Positions 1-15,136 of a stretch of 64,000 nt of DNA are shown piece by piece (the stretch's first letter is position 1; each line of letters opens with the position of its first letter). This stretch comes from Eleginops maclovinus (Eukaryota > Chordata > Actinopteri > Perciformes > Eleginopidae), in the NCBI RefSeq assembly GCF_036324505.1, contig NC_086364.1, positions 15,826,648 through 15,890,647 of the forward strand, written 5' to 3'. Position numbers and translations under genes: made by a program. A model generated the notes under the pieces. That model did no database searches. It was not told the DNA's origin and saw only the letters and a list, made by a program, of their open reading frames with translations.

Positions 1-43
1 CAGGCTTGTTTTTTCCACTTGGATGAGCTCTTGCTGTCACTAA

Positions 44-65
44 AACACACACACACAAACACACA

Positions 66-158
<93 letters not shown>
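44..158. repeat. (CA)n dinucleotide microsatellite
   Basis: A run of CA repeats about 115 bases long, broken only by two AAAC interruptions near its left end. It lies in the presumed first intron of the hs3st6-like gene. The His-Thr and Val-Cys open frames across it are repeat artefacts. Confidence 0.97.
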
Positions 159-2872
<2,714 letters not shown>

Positions 2873-4029
2873 TCACATAGAAAACTTGAGTTTGTCAAAA
2901 AAATATTCCTCATAATCTTACAAAATTATTCCTTGTCAATTAAGGAAGTTTTGTCATTAAACATGGCTCGTTTGTTTGCAGTCAGATGAGACTTCCAGGC
3001 TGCTGTGAGGTCTACTAATTTCTCATTCAAGGTTTCTCTTCTGCCTCTCCTACGCCCTTTTCTACACGTCTCCACCCCTCCCTCCTCAAGCTATAGATGA
3101 AGATGTTTCATGGGGACATAAACTTCATAAAGAGGCTACAGTATGTTTATTTCGACATTGCAAACATATTAAAATATTTTTTATTTATAACAAAATGCAG
3201 ATGATGTATCATCAAAAACATCCCACTTTTTATATTATTTGTGATCTGTCAAATTTAAATTAGCCTTAAATTATCTCTGTGATTTATTTTCAGGGAACTT
3301 TCTATCACGAAAAAAATAATAGCTTGTGTACTTTATTATAAACGATAGGCAAATCACTGTTTTACAAATGTAAGCTGACCCCACTGAGGAAAATCCTTCT
3401 TGCCCCTCTGAACCCGTATGTTAGATCTCTGTGAGTAAGAGAAGCCCGGAGGATGTCTATCCAAAACCTCTTGTACTCTACCTGCACCCTGAGACTCAAC
3501 ACTGAGAACAACACATAACCGACACGGTGACAAGTCTGCGGACACAAACCTAAAAAACAATAGACTCGGAGCATGAGGGGGGCCCAGCGACTGTTCTGTC
3601 CCATAAATACAGTATGTGAGGCTGAGTGTAGCACCTCAGGGGTTGTACAGGAAGGATCAGCACCGGGATGTTCCCCCGACTCTGTGAAGCTGCAGTAGGT
3701 ATAAAGTTTCTTCTGGCAGAGAGGTGGATGTTGATCCTGAGATGGATTTCAGACTTTGAACCTGACTCACACACCAAGCGGCTGTTTGAATGGATGAGGG
3801 GATGGAAAGAGAGCGAGGAGAGGTGAAGCTATAATCTGTCTGAGAAAAGGTGCACAAACACTGACACACACTTCAAGCCTTGGGCACAGTATGTTTCAGA
3901 CAGAGATAGTAAATGAATTTGGCAAACTCTCTGCGTTGGCTGATTGAGGAGTTTATTTTTTATCTTTATTCACCCCTCTTCCTATGTCCTCAGAGAAAAT
4001 ATAAATTGCTCAGTTAAAAAAACACTTAA

Positions 4030-4240
4030 AATCTAGACATTGATACCACGCTCCTGTCTGGATAGTGAAAATAAGGTCACATCTGGCTAACTTAGCTTAG
4101 CATAAAAACTGGAAACGGGGGAACAACTAACATGAATCTGTCCAAAGATAACAAAATCCACCTAATAGCACCTTAAAATCTCACCTTTTAACAATTTGTT
4201 TTCCCATTGCTGAATAAGTAAAGTCAATCAGTTTTTACAG
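4030..4240 (+). repeat. fish interspersed repeat fragment, forward copy
   Basis: Contains TTAGCTTAGCATAAAAACTG followed by CTGTCCAAAGATAACAAAAT. This pairing recurs in the same order or inverted at 7936-8020, 8243-8320 and 9455-9530. It resembles an interspersed element I recall as common in percomorph genomes, but I cannot name its class. Confidence 0.6.
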
Positions 4241-7200
4241 AGTTAGTGGTGGACAATTCCTTTGCAAGAGTGAGAAAGTTAGTGAAAGTAATTGGTCTCA
4301 AACTGATATGTACTGGCACATTAAGAATCATTATTGCTGTATACCGTGCGCTTATTCGCTTTGTTGTCAAAAGTTAGATGAGAAAATAGATTTCCAGAGT
4401 ATATTAAATAAAGTATATCCAAAAATGTTAAACCTTTCCGATATAAATTACATACAACTGAGATATAAAACCGGTTTAAAAAGAAGAAAGTGCTAAAACA
4501 AAGGTCTCTGGGGATTCCGACACGACCCAGTCAAATATAGAATAATGATATGTTTTGGAGCACAAACAGCCATTGTAAATCCATCCAACGTGAGGCCAGC
4601 CTGGCACTGAGGAATTCACAGCTTTGGAAATGACTGTCTGCGGACTAGCAGCAGATTCAATCAGAATGAGGTCAGGATCCAGGCTCTGCTTTCATCAGGA
4701 CATTTTATTTGCTTTTCCCTCAAAGCTAATTGCTCTAGTTGGAGATGCACTGACAGGTTTGGACCCAGAAATATAAACAGTGAGATTAAAGAAACAAACA
4801 GGGAGCAGCAGTGTTGGGGAAACAAATACGACATTCAAGTTGTGAACTGTGCCTGTTGGTATAGGATTGCGGTCGGATAATATCTCTCTGTTGATGTATT
4901 TGTGTGTGTATCTCGACATCTTTATTTATTTTACTTGCATTCATGTGTGTGTATTTATGGATGCGTGTCCAGACTACATTTACATCTGCAGTGCCTTCAG
5001 GTGTATGCTTCTGCTGCATCCTTTTGTGTACCACTGATAGATATTTCCATAGCCGGAGGCCCGCTGATGGCATATACATGTGTCAGCCATTACAGCAAAT
5101 TACAAATCCTCCTCAGCAAAAGCAGAACGTTCCACTCTTATTTAGTAATTTCCAGTATGAGGAAGTAGCTGTCGACCATTTGCGATAGCCGCAAGATACC
5201 GGGGAGAATCTTCTTAAAGCCTTCATGACAGATCTTTGAAACCACCGCCCAGGATACACTCATTTAGCGGTGCAGAGGCATGGCTGTAGTTTCCTTTTTA
5301 TTGTCTCTGGAATGAGATATTTACAGATAATGAACTCCAGATTGAAGATGTATGTATATCAGAGAATGTGCCTGCTGTTTGGTTCTGGTTTTATATGCAG
5401 TGATGTGGTCATTATCCCAAAACAATCCAGTTTAATGCTCACATTGTGGTGTCTGAAGTGCAGCTCCTTTGAAGAAATAAAAGATGTCACACACGCTCTG
5501 CTGTATGTTAGATGCTCAATGAACGGGCCCTCAGGTAGGGAGGCTCAATGAATACAAAAGCTAACAACAAAGCAACGGTGAGGCCCCACCCTTCTCCTGG
5601 AGCCTTCCCAAACTTTCATCTGCAGACATAAGCAAAGTCAGTAAGCATGATGGATGGATGTGGAGACAGAGGACAGAACTAAAAAAACACTTTGATCTCT
5701 CAGTCCACACACAATGATCTTCCTCTTCTCCTCCCACCCTCTATCCCTCGCGTCTCACTACCTTCACACAGGTGCATGCATCTGTTTCGCCTCCAGGAGG
5801 ACTTCCTGACTCGCAGTCTTGCCCTGCAGCTTTATAGAGACATCACTGAAAGGATGAATGTATAAAAGATCTGAGAAGGGGGAATGTTTGGAGCTTATAC
5901 AACAACTTCAACGGCCTTGAAAGCATTAAACAGTGTTAGATCCACATAATGCCTCGAGTTCAACATGGGAGTAATTTATATCAGAGGTACATTTTCCGAC
6001 ATCATGATTCAAGCAGCATCTAGAGCCAGGAGGTTAAATTACATTACTAATATAAATCTACAGAGATACAAGATATTTTTCAAATAAACAAAAATGCAGG
6101 CAGGCCTTCCTCGACAGCTAGAGACCAGCTGCACAGAACAATTTTTTAAGTCTCTTTCATCTTTGCAATAAAAACTAAAATGCCTTTCCGGGGAGCAAGT
6201 CTGCACAGGAGCCTCATGTGTTTTTTCAAACAGTTATTTACCTTCTTTTTGGTGCTTAATAGTAGCAGTAGAATCAGGAGAGGAAGGATCTAAAGAGTAC
6301 TGAGAGAATTAAACTGATTGACAATCATGTCATCGCACAAGCCGCAGACCATTTGGGAAATGCCTTCTTTTCTAATCCGCAGCTCTGCGGTGAAAAGTGG
6401 GATCTGCTGGTTGGCTCCTAAGTGATATTGGGTGTGTTGGGGAAGGGTGGAGGCAAAAGGAGAAGCGGGAGGTGGGGGTGTGAGATTTGCGTGTGCTTGT
6501 ATGTGTTTGTGTCTTCATGACATTAGCCGGGTGTGAGTGAGGAAGAAACACAGTGAGAAAGAGGTTAAAAAAGAAACAACTTTAATTAGCTCGGTATACA
6601 GTTTCATGCCTCCAAGCTTACTTAAGGGGATTCACTGAGACATGTGGCTACGAATCTGACAGAGCTGCGAAGGTGAAACACTTTGAGCTGCAGCTTGCGT
6701 CTGACTATGTATATGAAGTCTGTCAATATGCGTGCAGACTTTTATTCCTTCGGGGTGTTATGCATGCTCCCATGTGCCTGTGGAGGCCTATTGTTCCAGT
6801 CTGCGTGCACATGTACCACTTGTGGTACCCAATCCCAGACTGTTACTTACTGAAATGCTTGTGGGTTGCTCCATGTGGCTTTCCTTCATTGAAAGACCTC
6901 GTCGTCTTAAACGTTGATTACCATGACGTCAGCTCCAGACCACAGCACTGCCTTTTATGTGTCACTGTCACCATCTATTTCCGCCGAGTGTGTGAAAAAC
7001 AATTTACTTTCCATATTTGCAGTTCACTGACACCGACAGTTGGATCGAACACTGTGCTACTGTTACTGGGCCAGAAGCGCCACCAAAATGGAAGTGCTTG
7101 TTAATTTTCACACTCACTTAGCTTATTAAAAACAATCAGAGGAGCTAAAGATGCGCGTGAACGAGCATCTGGGTAAATGTCTGATTAGATGACCGGGGGC

Positions 7201-7935
7201 TATGCGTTCATTTATGTCAACAGGTCAAACCTGGACGATTTCTGTAAATAAAAACAGTCATCAGATGGGTGTTAACTGACTGTAATTACTGGTGTAAAAC
7301 CACAGCAGTTCGTATCTCCACGCTCTGGAGTTTCCCATGTTTTTCAAATTCCAACCTGTCACATCGACTGTGGGAGAAAAGAGAGCTCTCTCCCTCAAAA
7401 AGAAACTGAGAAAAGCTGCTTCGTCTATTGCCTCACTGTTAAAATGCTAGCCTATCACCTGTCTTATGAGATCCTGCAGGCAGAGTCTGTGTGTGTGAGT
7501 GCGTGCGTGCGTGTGTGTGAGGGAGAGAGAAACAGGAGATGGGCTTCTACCCTGTGGGGCCAGTCTGCATTTCACAGGAATGCTAAATTATGTGCGACTC
7601 AAACAGGCAAACCATCAGCAAAGGAACTGACAGTTGTTTTGGCCAAAGGGGACAGGATCAAATATGTGACCCACCAGGAAAAGAAAAGGTCTGGTGGGAA
7701 ATGACCTTCAAAAATTGATATTTAATTTAGGGATTTTACGTTTTAAAAATGTGTTCAAATATGTTGTAGTGTAGAGTTGTTTAGACAATCATTGTCCAAA
7801 GCTCTACTAAACCAGGTAAAGAAGAGGAAAGGCTTGAATAAAAACACTAAGTAATTGGTTAAAACGCTTATGTGTGTTAATGCTGAGAGGTAGATTATAA
7901 TGTCAATACTACTCACATCTGGATGCTAAAAATGT

Positions 7936-8020
7936 AGCTACAGCTAAGCTGATTAAGGGGTATACAGCTATGCTGGCTCTGTACAAAGGTAACAAAACTG
8001 TCACCTGCAAACCTCAATTA
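7936..8020 (+). repeat. fish interspersed repeat fragment, forward copy
   Basis: Diverged copy of the element at 4030-4240, recognised by GGCTCTGTACAAAGGTAAC after a degraded AGCTAAGCT segment. Confidence 0.45.
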
Positions 8021-8123
8021 GTAACAAGCTATATTTTGTTAAGAGGCTATTGTGCTGGTATATTTATTGGTTTTAAATTGGTGAGTGGTTGGTTGGAATG
8101 TTTATGGTTTATTGCGCTTATTG

Positions 8124-8172
8124 TAAGTCGCTTTGGATAAAAGCGTCAGCTAAATGCTATGTAATGTAATGG
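8124..8172 (+). repeat. conserved 3' tail of a fish retroelement
   Basis: Contains AAGTCGCTTTGGATAAAAGC followed by GTCAGCTAAATG and a TAATG-rich end. I recognise this as the widely shared 3' tail of L2-type LINEs and their partner SINEs in fish. Only the tail is evident, as expected of a 5'-truncated copy. Confidence 0.65.
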
Positions 8173-8242
8173 TCTCTTTTAAACTTTTCTTTGGTTACAA
8201 TTTAACAAACGTGTTGATAAGTAATCTTTAGATCTCCTAGAA

Positions 8243-8320
8243 GGTGGCTTTTGCTTCCTTCATAGAGAGCCAGCCTAGCTCTTTCAAGTCCTTCAGCTAA
8301 GTTAGGCTAACAGGTTGTAC
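8243..8320 (-). repeat. fish interspersed repeat fragment, inverted copy
   Basis: On the minus strand the segment reads as the same element as 4030-4240: CTAACTTAGCTGAAGGACTT, then GGCTGGCTCT, then a GGTGG-type end in reverse. With the forward copy at 7936-8020 it forms an imperfect inverted pair around the retroelement tail. Confidence 0.45.
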
Positions 8321-9454
8321 CTAACACTACAGCCAACTGTGTTAATATCATGTTGGTATCAAACCTGTTTTGGTAAAAAAGCAAATTTACCATAATGAGT
8401 ATTTCACTTATTTATGGCCCAACAATATCATTGAAACTTTCCTTGGAGATTTCCTTATACGGTAGCCTACAGGTTGAATCGCAGTTAAGGTAAAGCTGGA
8501 TATCTTTCTCTTTCTTTAAAACAACACTGCCACCACACCCTCACTTTGTCGTAAAGCTGATAATCACATTGGGTTGTCTTTGAGCTTCATTCCTGTGGGA
8601 ATGTATTCTGAGTGTATGACCTCTTCTTTTTTAACCCCTTTACCAACACACGCACACACACACAGTCACGCACACTCTCCTTCCTGTAAGGCTCATCTGG
8701 TCTCACTTTGGGTTTTGAGGTTTGTGTTTTTAGGGGACAAAACAGAGCTGCTTGTCCCAATGACAGCAATACGGCTCTTGTGGACTTCCCCAAAACATAT
8801 CCAAAATTAATTTGGATTCTGATTTGACCAAGCAATCATTCACTCCCTGCAGTAATTGTTACAGACACAAATGGAGGAAAACACAAAGTATACTCACTGT
8901 CTTCACCTTCTCAAGCATTTGGCATTACATGATGTTCTCCGTACAAATCTGGGACACTGATGAGCCAACAGGGAGAGGCTGATGGATCTAGAGAAACAAT
9001 TACTGCAGAGTGACAGGCGAGATTAGAGGGTATTTGCTTTTCTGGCATATACGTAAAAGAATAAAAAGCAATGTGGAGCATTAAAGTTTGTCTGTGCCAG
9101 ATGTTGATGATGAACATATAGTAATCAAGCAATCGAGGATTATTGTTGATGTATGAAAGCGAATGATAAATGATACCACTGAATAGTTAGTTGGCTCTAA
9201 TGTTGACTTCTTGAAGGAGGTGTCTTAAAAAGGTAAAATCAGTGTTTGTGTGTTGCACAATAGGGGCTAAGGGGCATAAACCTGAAAGGTATCTGGAATT
9301 CCCCTCATCCACGCAACAAGCGGGATTCAAATGCGCTAACACAATAAACACGTTAAATGTTTTAATTAAAACCGTAACTTTGGTGTAAAATACAAGGGTA
9401 ACAGTGATGTGCTTGAAAGGAATAGTTAAAAAATAATTAGGAAGTACGCTGCAA

Positions 9455-9530
9455 ACCTGTTAGCATATCTCTTAGCATATCTGTTTACACATTTCCTGTT
9501 GTTTTAAGCTAAGCTAACCTGCACCTTGAT
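9455..9530 (-). repeat. fish interspersed repeat fragment, inverted copy
   Basis: The plus strand shows TTTCCTGTTGTTTTAAGCTA then AGCTAACC, the reverse complement of the core of the element at 4030-4240. Confidence 0.45.
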
Positions 9531-12500
9531 CAGGGTCATATTGAACTGACATATTTGAAATTGAAATATTTGAATCTATCTCTATTCCACAACCTTGGGT
9601 TGTTAAAGTGCAGGTTGGGATACAACACATGCACACACATAGAGACATAAAAAGTACAAATGGAAGATTGCTGAGTCAATTCATCTCCATATAACTGTTC
9701 CTTTTTTCCTTATGTTCAGGGATTTCTGGTGAATGCAAATGTGATTTTCACAATATCTACAAAGCAAAACTTAAGTACACCTCTGTATGCTGGGAATGAT
9801 TATAGGTCCCTGATTGGGTTATAATCACTGAGGAGAATAAAGAGCTCAGGCACCTCTGAACATTTTCTGCACAGAAGTTAACAATCAGCTTGACCAAAGG
9901 AGCAATTTTGTCTAATAAGACCACCTACCTCGGCCCTGTGGGGGTTCATCATTTTTTTAATGTATGTTGCAATACACATAAAACGAAAAAGAGCATGCAC
10001 AAAAATGTTTGCAGTTGTCTCCTAAATGCAGCTCACTGGGATTACTTACCAAGATGACAGAGGATGAGCAGCCACAAATTGCAGGGACCTTGGGTGAGCA
10101 GGGTGGGTGGGTGAGGGCAGGAGGAAGACAGTATGTGGCACTGTGCGCAGGGAAAGACTGAGGTAATTTCTTTCATCTTCTGAATAGTATTCAGTCTCTG
10201 TCTGCAATAGGGACGTTTTTAGCGTGCCATGAACCTCTCCAGACATTCAAATGCATCTTTTCCACAGTCCATCACTTCTCTGTCTATGTTTAAGCTGAGC
10301 CTTCCTTTTAAATCATCAAGACAAAAAACAGCCTGATTTTGACATACTCTAATGCTGGAAAATGTAATTAATCTTACTTTTCCTCTGGTACACTTTATTT
10401 TTTACCAGCATCAGAATATGAAAGTATTTCTGGATGACAGTCCCACTGCCTTTAAGGCCTCTCAAACCCCTAGCCTCTGATGAAGGATAAAGGTTGACAT
10501 GTTGGCACACAATCAGCCCGTCTTCTTCTCCTGTTTTAACCCCTCTTTCCAGAATCCCTGAATACAAAGACCCCTCTCCCTGATCTTTGTGAACAATACC
10601 AGTGCCACACACTCTGAGTTTTCCTTTGAAGCTTTCAGACCAACCTGTGCTGCTGTCTCGAAGTCCTATCTCCCTGAAGCAGATCACAGTGCAGATAGCG
10701 AGTGATGTTTGAAAACACATATATGTTCAAAACCCCCTCTGTGTTTTTGAAGCTGGTGGAGTTCAGAAATATGTGATGATGTGATAACGGTGACAATAAA
10801 GCAGCAGATACCATTGAAGATAATCTTTGAAATTTCTCATTGTTTATTTCTTTACAGGGAGCCCTCATACTTGGGACTAAACCGGGCGATTTTTGGCTTT
10901 GCTGTGCATTCCCTCCCATGTCATAGCTGTTGACATATAGTTGGAATGGAACTGTTTCTTCCTTAATGCAATTGTGATTTTATTACTCCTCATTCCACAT
11001 TTACAGTGTTTACAACCAATGCAGGCTGTCCAGATATGCATTTCACATACCCACACTGCATCAAATCTGTTTATATGCTCGGTAATATACTATATATGCT
11101 ATACTGCACGCTGTGGTTCACTGCTGGGCTTTGCAGAGAGGACCAGCAAAAATATTCTCATTTTGGTTTTCATAAGCCTCGTCTCTCTCAAACACATGTT
11201 GTCCTGACAGAATTACAGCATGCCCATCCTGCAGTGCCTCGAGTTTCCAGCACTTTCCTTTGATCCAGAGAGGAAATCACATTCCAGTGTCATGTATAAA
11301 AGCTTTGTTTATCCTTTCAGTCATTACAGGGGGATGCAGACGTTTGGCCAACACATGTGGTCTGTAACATGTGGAGGGCAGCCCCGCCGTGTACGGATGG
11401 AGACATCATAGCGGGATAACTCACATTACTCCCTGATGAAAGAAGCTTTCTCTATTTCCGTTACAGCCGTGCATTCAGGAGCTTCATTCCTCCCACAAAG
11501 TGATCACAGCTTCTGCAGTGTGTGAAGCGGAGCCACTGGATGGCAGATGTTTTCGAGGGAATACCTTGATGAAACTAGATATATTGTCGTGGCGTGTGTA
11601 GACAGAATGAGACAATTTTCTCTGTGGCTCAAAACAGAAGCAGGTGCAGTGCCCGTAAACATCCACATCTAAGCAACGGGCCTCTTATATATTACAATTA
11701 AAACAAGATGTCCCTGCGAATGAGTCAGTGGCACACACATTGGTTCAAATTGTACCCTGAGGTTCGGCCTTTGCGACTGTGCAAGGCTTTGGAGTAGTAG
11801 TGGTTTAATGTACTTAAGGATTTGCTCATGAGCAGGATGAGCCCTGGGGGTCAGTGGAAGGAAGAGTGTAGTTACGATTTACATTTACGTCTGTGATTCT
11901 ATCAGAGGATTACCACTTCCTCCTTCCTGTTTGCTTCCTCTCGGCCATACAGCTGTGCTCACATGCCAGGCAGAAGGAGTGTTCTCGCAGATAGCAAATT
12001 TTAATTAAAGTCCTGTGCTTTGGATCATTTGCTTGTTCTTCTCCATTTCTCATTCTCACATCTGGTTTATCTTTGGATTTTGGTCTCTGTCAGTGGTGAG
12101 TTAGGGATAGGGCTAAGGTTGCTCTACACCTCTACAACCCCCCTTTTGTCTTCCAGACGTCACCCCTGAGGACACTTCAGTCTGTGTGCCAGCTGTGTGG
12201 CAATACAACAGAGAATGCACGAGAAAGACACCTCACGAGATAGGTATTACTTTATCAACACATAAATACTGAACAGCTGCTCTCTCTGAAGTGAATTCAA
12301 GAATTTGGATCATCATCAGATGCACAAAACAGTCTTTGCTTTAAATGCTATCCTACACATTACAATCTATGAAAGTTTGCACTTCCTTTCTTAATCCTCT
12401 GCCTGACACTGCATCTTTCATCTTCCCCTCTGATCTCCCAGCCTTTGAAACGAGCAGCTCCACACCTGCTCTCTGCCAGACATTTAAACAGCAGACGGGC

Positions 12501-13313
12501 TGTTGAACGCACCCTCACACCCTCACTTTGTTTATAATTCCACCACGAGCCAAAAAGCAGGCTTACTAACCTATCTGGAAAACTCTGGAATACACTTACA
12601 GGTTTGGAACATGGCCATATGTCTGAGTTTTACTAAGAAATCCAGACAAATCCTTAATGTACTTCCTAATGCAGGCCCACCTCGTAACAAAGATGGCATG
12701 AACATGATGTTCATAGTACTCTTAACTGGTGTATTTTAGCAAGGATGTCAACAAAATCAATGAACACACTCGGGTTTTGTGACAATAATAACATTACTTG
12801 TGAAAAATATTTGCAGGCAGCATTTTTATCCACTATCGATTCTTCAGAACACTTACTTAAAAACATTTCAAAAACATTGGAAACTACTACGATAAGGCTT
12901 TTTCGTTGCCAGAAGCGAGTTCTCTTAAGTCTTTGTCTTGTAGTCTAGAGAGAAAAAAACGATGTCTATAGTTATACCCACTTATGAATGAAGTCCATTT
13001 AAGATTTGTTTTTAGGGCACATAGCACCATCAACTGAGCGAAGCACGCAATTACACTTTAAGAGTGTGTTTCCTAAATGTTCATAGATCCAGAATGGTGT
13101 GGTGAGGCATGCAAACAATGTGACTGGTTAGACTTTAACTCATATCTGGATCTTTTCCAGATGTTTTCCAGAGAGGTATGTTGATAATTAACGAGTGTGG
13201 GTTCAGTTGTACAGTTTAATGTGGTTGAATTGAGATCCAAGTTGCTGTTTTCGTGTGCACCTGTGCTCCCGGTTAAAAGTGGTTGAGACTGGTCTGTTCT
13301 TGTTGCACAGTGA

Positions 13314-13381
13314 GGCCAATGTCCATCAGAGCCCTGGAGCTCCATTAGGCTTTGTTCCAAGGCCCTTCATCAACTGTCCGC
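13314..13381 (-). promoter_or_regulatory. SECIS element of msrb1 copy B
   Basis: This minus-strand hairpin lies 42 bases after the msrb1 copy B stop and should direct selenocysteine insertion at its TGA. The 5' quartet ATGA is at 13370-13367 and the 3' partner TGAT at 13328-13325. Between them a 10-bp helix (GGGCCTTGGA with TCCAGGGCTC, allowing G-U pairs) carries an apical loop with the expected unpaired A run (ACAAAGCC). The ATGA-to-AA spacing is about 13 bases, normal for the class. The lower helix is weaker than in copy A. Confidence 0.85.
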
Positions 13382-13411
13382 ACCTTTAGCAGCAGAAAGC
13401 TTTCTTCTCTT

Positions 13412-14055
13412 TCACAGCTCACCTTTCGATCCATCAACCTTCTCTGTGGAGAGATAAATCAACGAAACAAACAGAGGGTTAAAGGTGCATGAAGAGGATG
13501 TAATGTACCGTGTTTGTGAAGACAAATTCACCTTTAGGGATGAACGTGAGTGAGCTGCTGAATATTCAGAAGCGTGATAGCCCTTCTTTTGGTCCATCGT
13601 ACAAGAACTCATGGCCCAATCCATTGCCACACTTCCCACAACAAACCTGGGATATTAACATCAAGAAGGGTTCATCAAAACACCTAAACATTACATGATT
13701 AATAACAGGTGCATTGTTATCGTAAATCTAATGTCCTCTCTTTTTATAAAAAACATCCAGCAGTGTGCAAAGGTCATCTACCTTTAAGGGTCCCCATGCT
13801 TCGGGGTATTTGGTGACACTGTCCTCGTGGATAGTCTGTGAAAAGGCCGGCCAAGGAGTAGAGTGTTCAAACTTTGACATGCTGGAAAATAACTCGTGCC
13901 CGCATTCAGAGCAAACATAAATGCCTGAGAAGAAGAACCAAAATATGAGTGGACTTTTAATTTTCTCTACAGTGGGACTTCATGCTTCTTTGCCACTCAC
14001 CAGGTAGGAAATGATTTTTGTATTCTTCTCCACCAGAGAAAGAGCAATATGACAT
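13412..14055 (-). CDS. msrb1: methionine-R-sulfoxide reductase B1, selenoprotein, tandem copy B
   Basis: Complete four-exon gene: 14055-14001, 13924-13782, 13646-13532 and 13443-13412, 114 residues with the internal TGA read as selenocysteine. The enzyme reduces methionine-R-sulfoxide in proteins, using thioredoxin as donor. It opens [16 protein letters not shown], keeping the N-terminal resolving Cys4. Exon 2 has the first zinc pair CSEC and the family motif HSTPWPAF. Exon 3 has the second zinc pair CGKC, then GLGHEF and RF-Sec-IFSSS, with the Sec codon at 13568-13566 (residue 93). The tail ends KVDGSKGEL. Exon sizes 55, 143 and 115 are identical to copy A, so the two arose by gene duplication rather than retroposition. 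An apparent premature stop would mislead standard gene finders, but the SECIS just downstream argues it is functional. Confidence 0.93.
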
Positions 14056-15000
14056 TTCATCCATTTCAAATGTCTGTGTGTTAAAATCAAACAGGATCTC
14101 TCTTTGGTTAGAAATGTGTGCAAAGTGTCACCCGACTTAAGCTGGACTTGCATGTCAGTCTGAAGGTGTCACGTGTCAGCAGCTCTGTCCTACTTGTGTA
14201 ATGTCTGATCTCATTCTCATTACATCCACTTGAGGGCAGCACTTTTACATCACTGAGCAGTAGCGTTAATGTAGACTGAAAAAAGTCTATTTAGTATCTC
14301 AACATTTACTGTCACAAGTCAAATATACGAGTACTCCTTCCACCTCAGGATACCATACATATAATTAATATTTCAGTAGTACTTTCTCTGCATTCTGATA
14401 TCTTAGTTTTAAACCTAAGATGCCGTTTGTTCCAGAATAAGAGACTCCATCTGTCCTACTTACCTCATTACTGACTGAAAGTTTAAAAAAAGAAAAGAAG
14501 AATAAAGACAATAAGCTCAAAATCGGGGCACTGTGTTTTGTTATTTTAAAATACATTTATTTCAGTTTGCATAGCAGTCATTGTGAACAATGTACATAAA
14601 GCTTATCAAGTGAAAACAGAAATATTATAAATGGTCAGCATCTTGCACATCATACATCGCAGGTAGATGCAGTTTATTAATTAATTTTAAAAAAAATATC
14701 CTGAGAAAACTTTACCTAGACTTAGATTTAATGTGGTGTCAGTACCAATTCCTTTAGTTTGGAAAGCAGGGTTAGAAATAAAAAGCATTAATCAAAGCTT
14801 TTGCGTTGAGATGAAGTCTTTTTCGTTAAGCTAGTTTATTTGCAAAATTATCAATAAAAAAATAGCATGACTGTGTATTTCCTAATTATTATAAATAAGT
14901 GTTTAAAAAGTGGTGAGACTGTGATCGAGAGGCTACAGTGAGATGGTGATGATTGCATCATAAAAAAGTGTTGCGACCAGTCCTCTGTTTTTGCTGCTCA
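14056..15000. other. spacer between the two msrb1 copies
   Basis: Holds the copy B promoter and the end of the copy A 3' untranslated region, with a minus-strand AATAAA at 14840-14835. No other gene is seen. A sequence close to the CTCF core consensus (CCACTTGAGGGCAG) lies at 14227-14240. Confidence 0.6.
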
Positions 15001-15077
15001 GTGTGGACATCATTCTTCAGAGCCCTGACGCTCCCAGATTGGGCTTTATCCCAGAACACTTCATCCACTGTCCACAC
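15001..15077 (-). promoter_or_regulatory. SECIS element of msrb1 copy A
   Basis: Minus-strand hairpin in the 3' untranslated region of msrb1 copy A, beginning 60 bases after the stop. The basal helix is a perfect 8-bp pairing, GTGTGGAC (15077-15070) with GTCCACAC (15008-15001). An internal loop leads to ATGA (15064-15061) on the 5' side and TGAA (15019-15016) on the 3' side, preserving the GA needed for the tandem G-A pairs. The second helix pairs roughly GTGTTCTGG with the TCAGGGCTC side. The apical loop starts ATAAAGCC. Its position and layout match the copy B element. Confidence 0.85.
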
Positions 15078-15136
15078 CTTCAGCAGCGCAGAGAAAGTTC
15101 TACAACTCTAGCAGCATTTTCCTCTAACGGCTCACC

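Noticed and set aside
44..158. CA repeat as a CRISPR-like or coding feature
   Set aside because: It is a simple dinucleotide microsatellite; no spacer structure and no real protein.
6673..7104. 143-codon open frame on the plus strand in the gene-poor region
   Set aside because: It starts on a GTG rather than ATG, has no recognisable motif, no flanking splice logic and a composition typical of random frames rich in Cys, Leu and Val.
13566..13568. In-frame TGA in msrb1 copy B (and at 15430-15432 in copy A) as evidence of pseudogenes
   Set aside because: The codon sits exactly at the known selenocysteine position, the flanking motif is intact, coding continues to a normal end, and a SECIS follows each gene.
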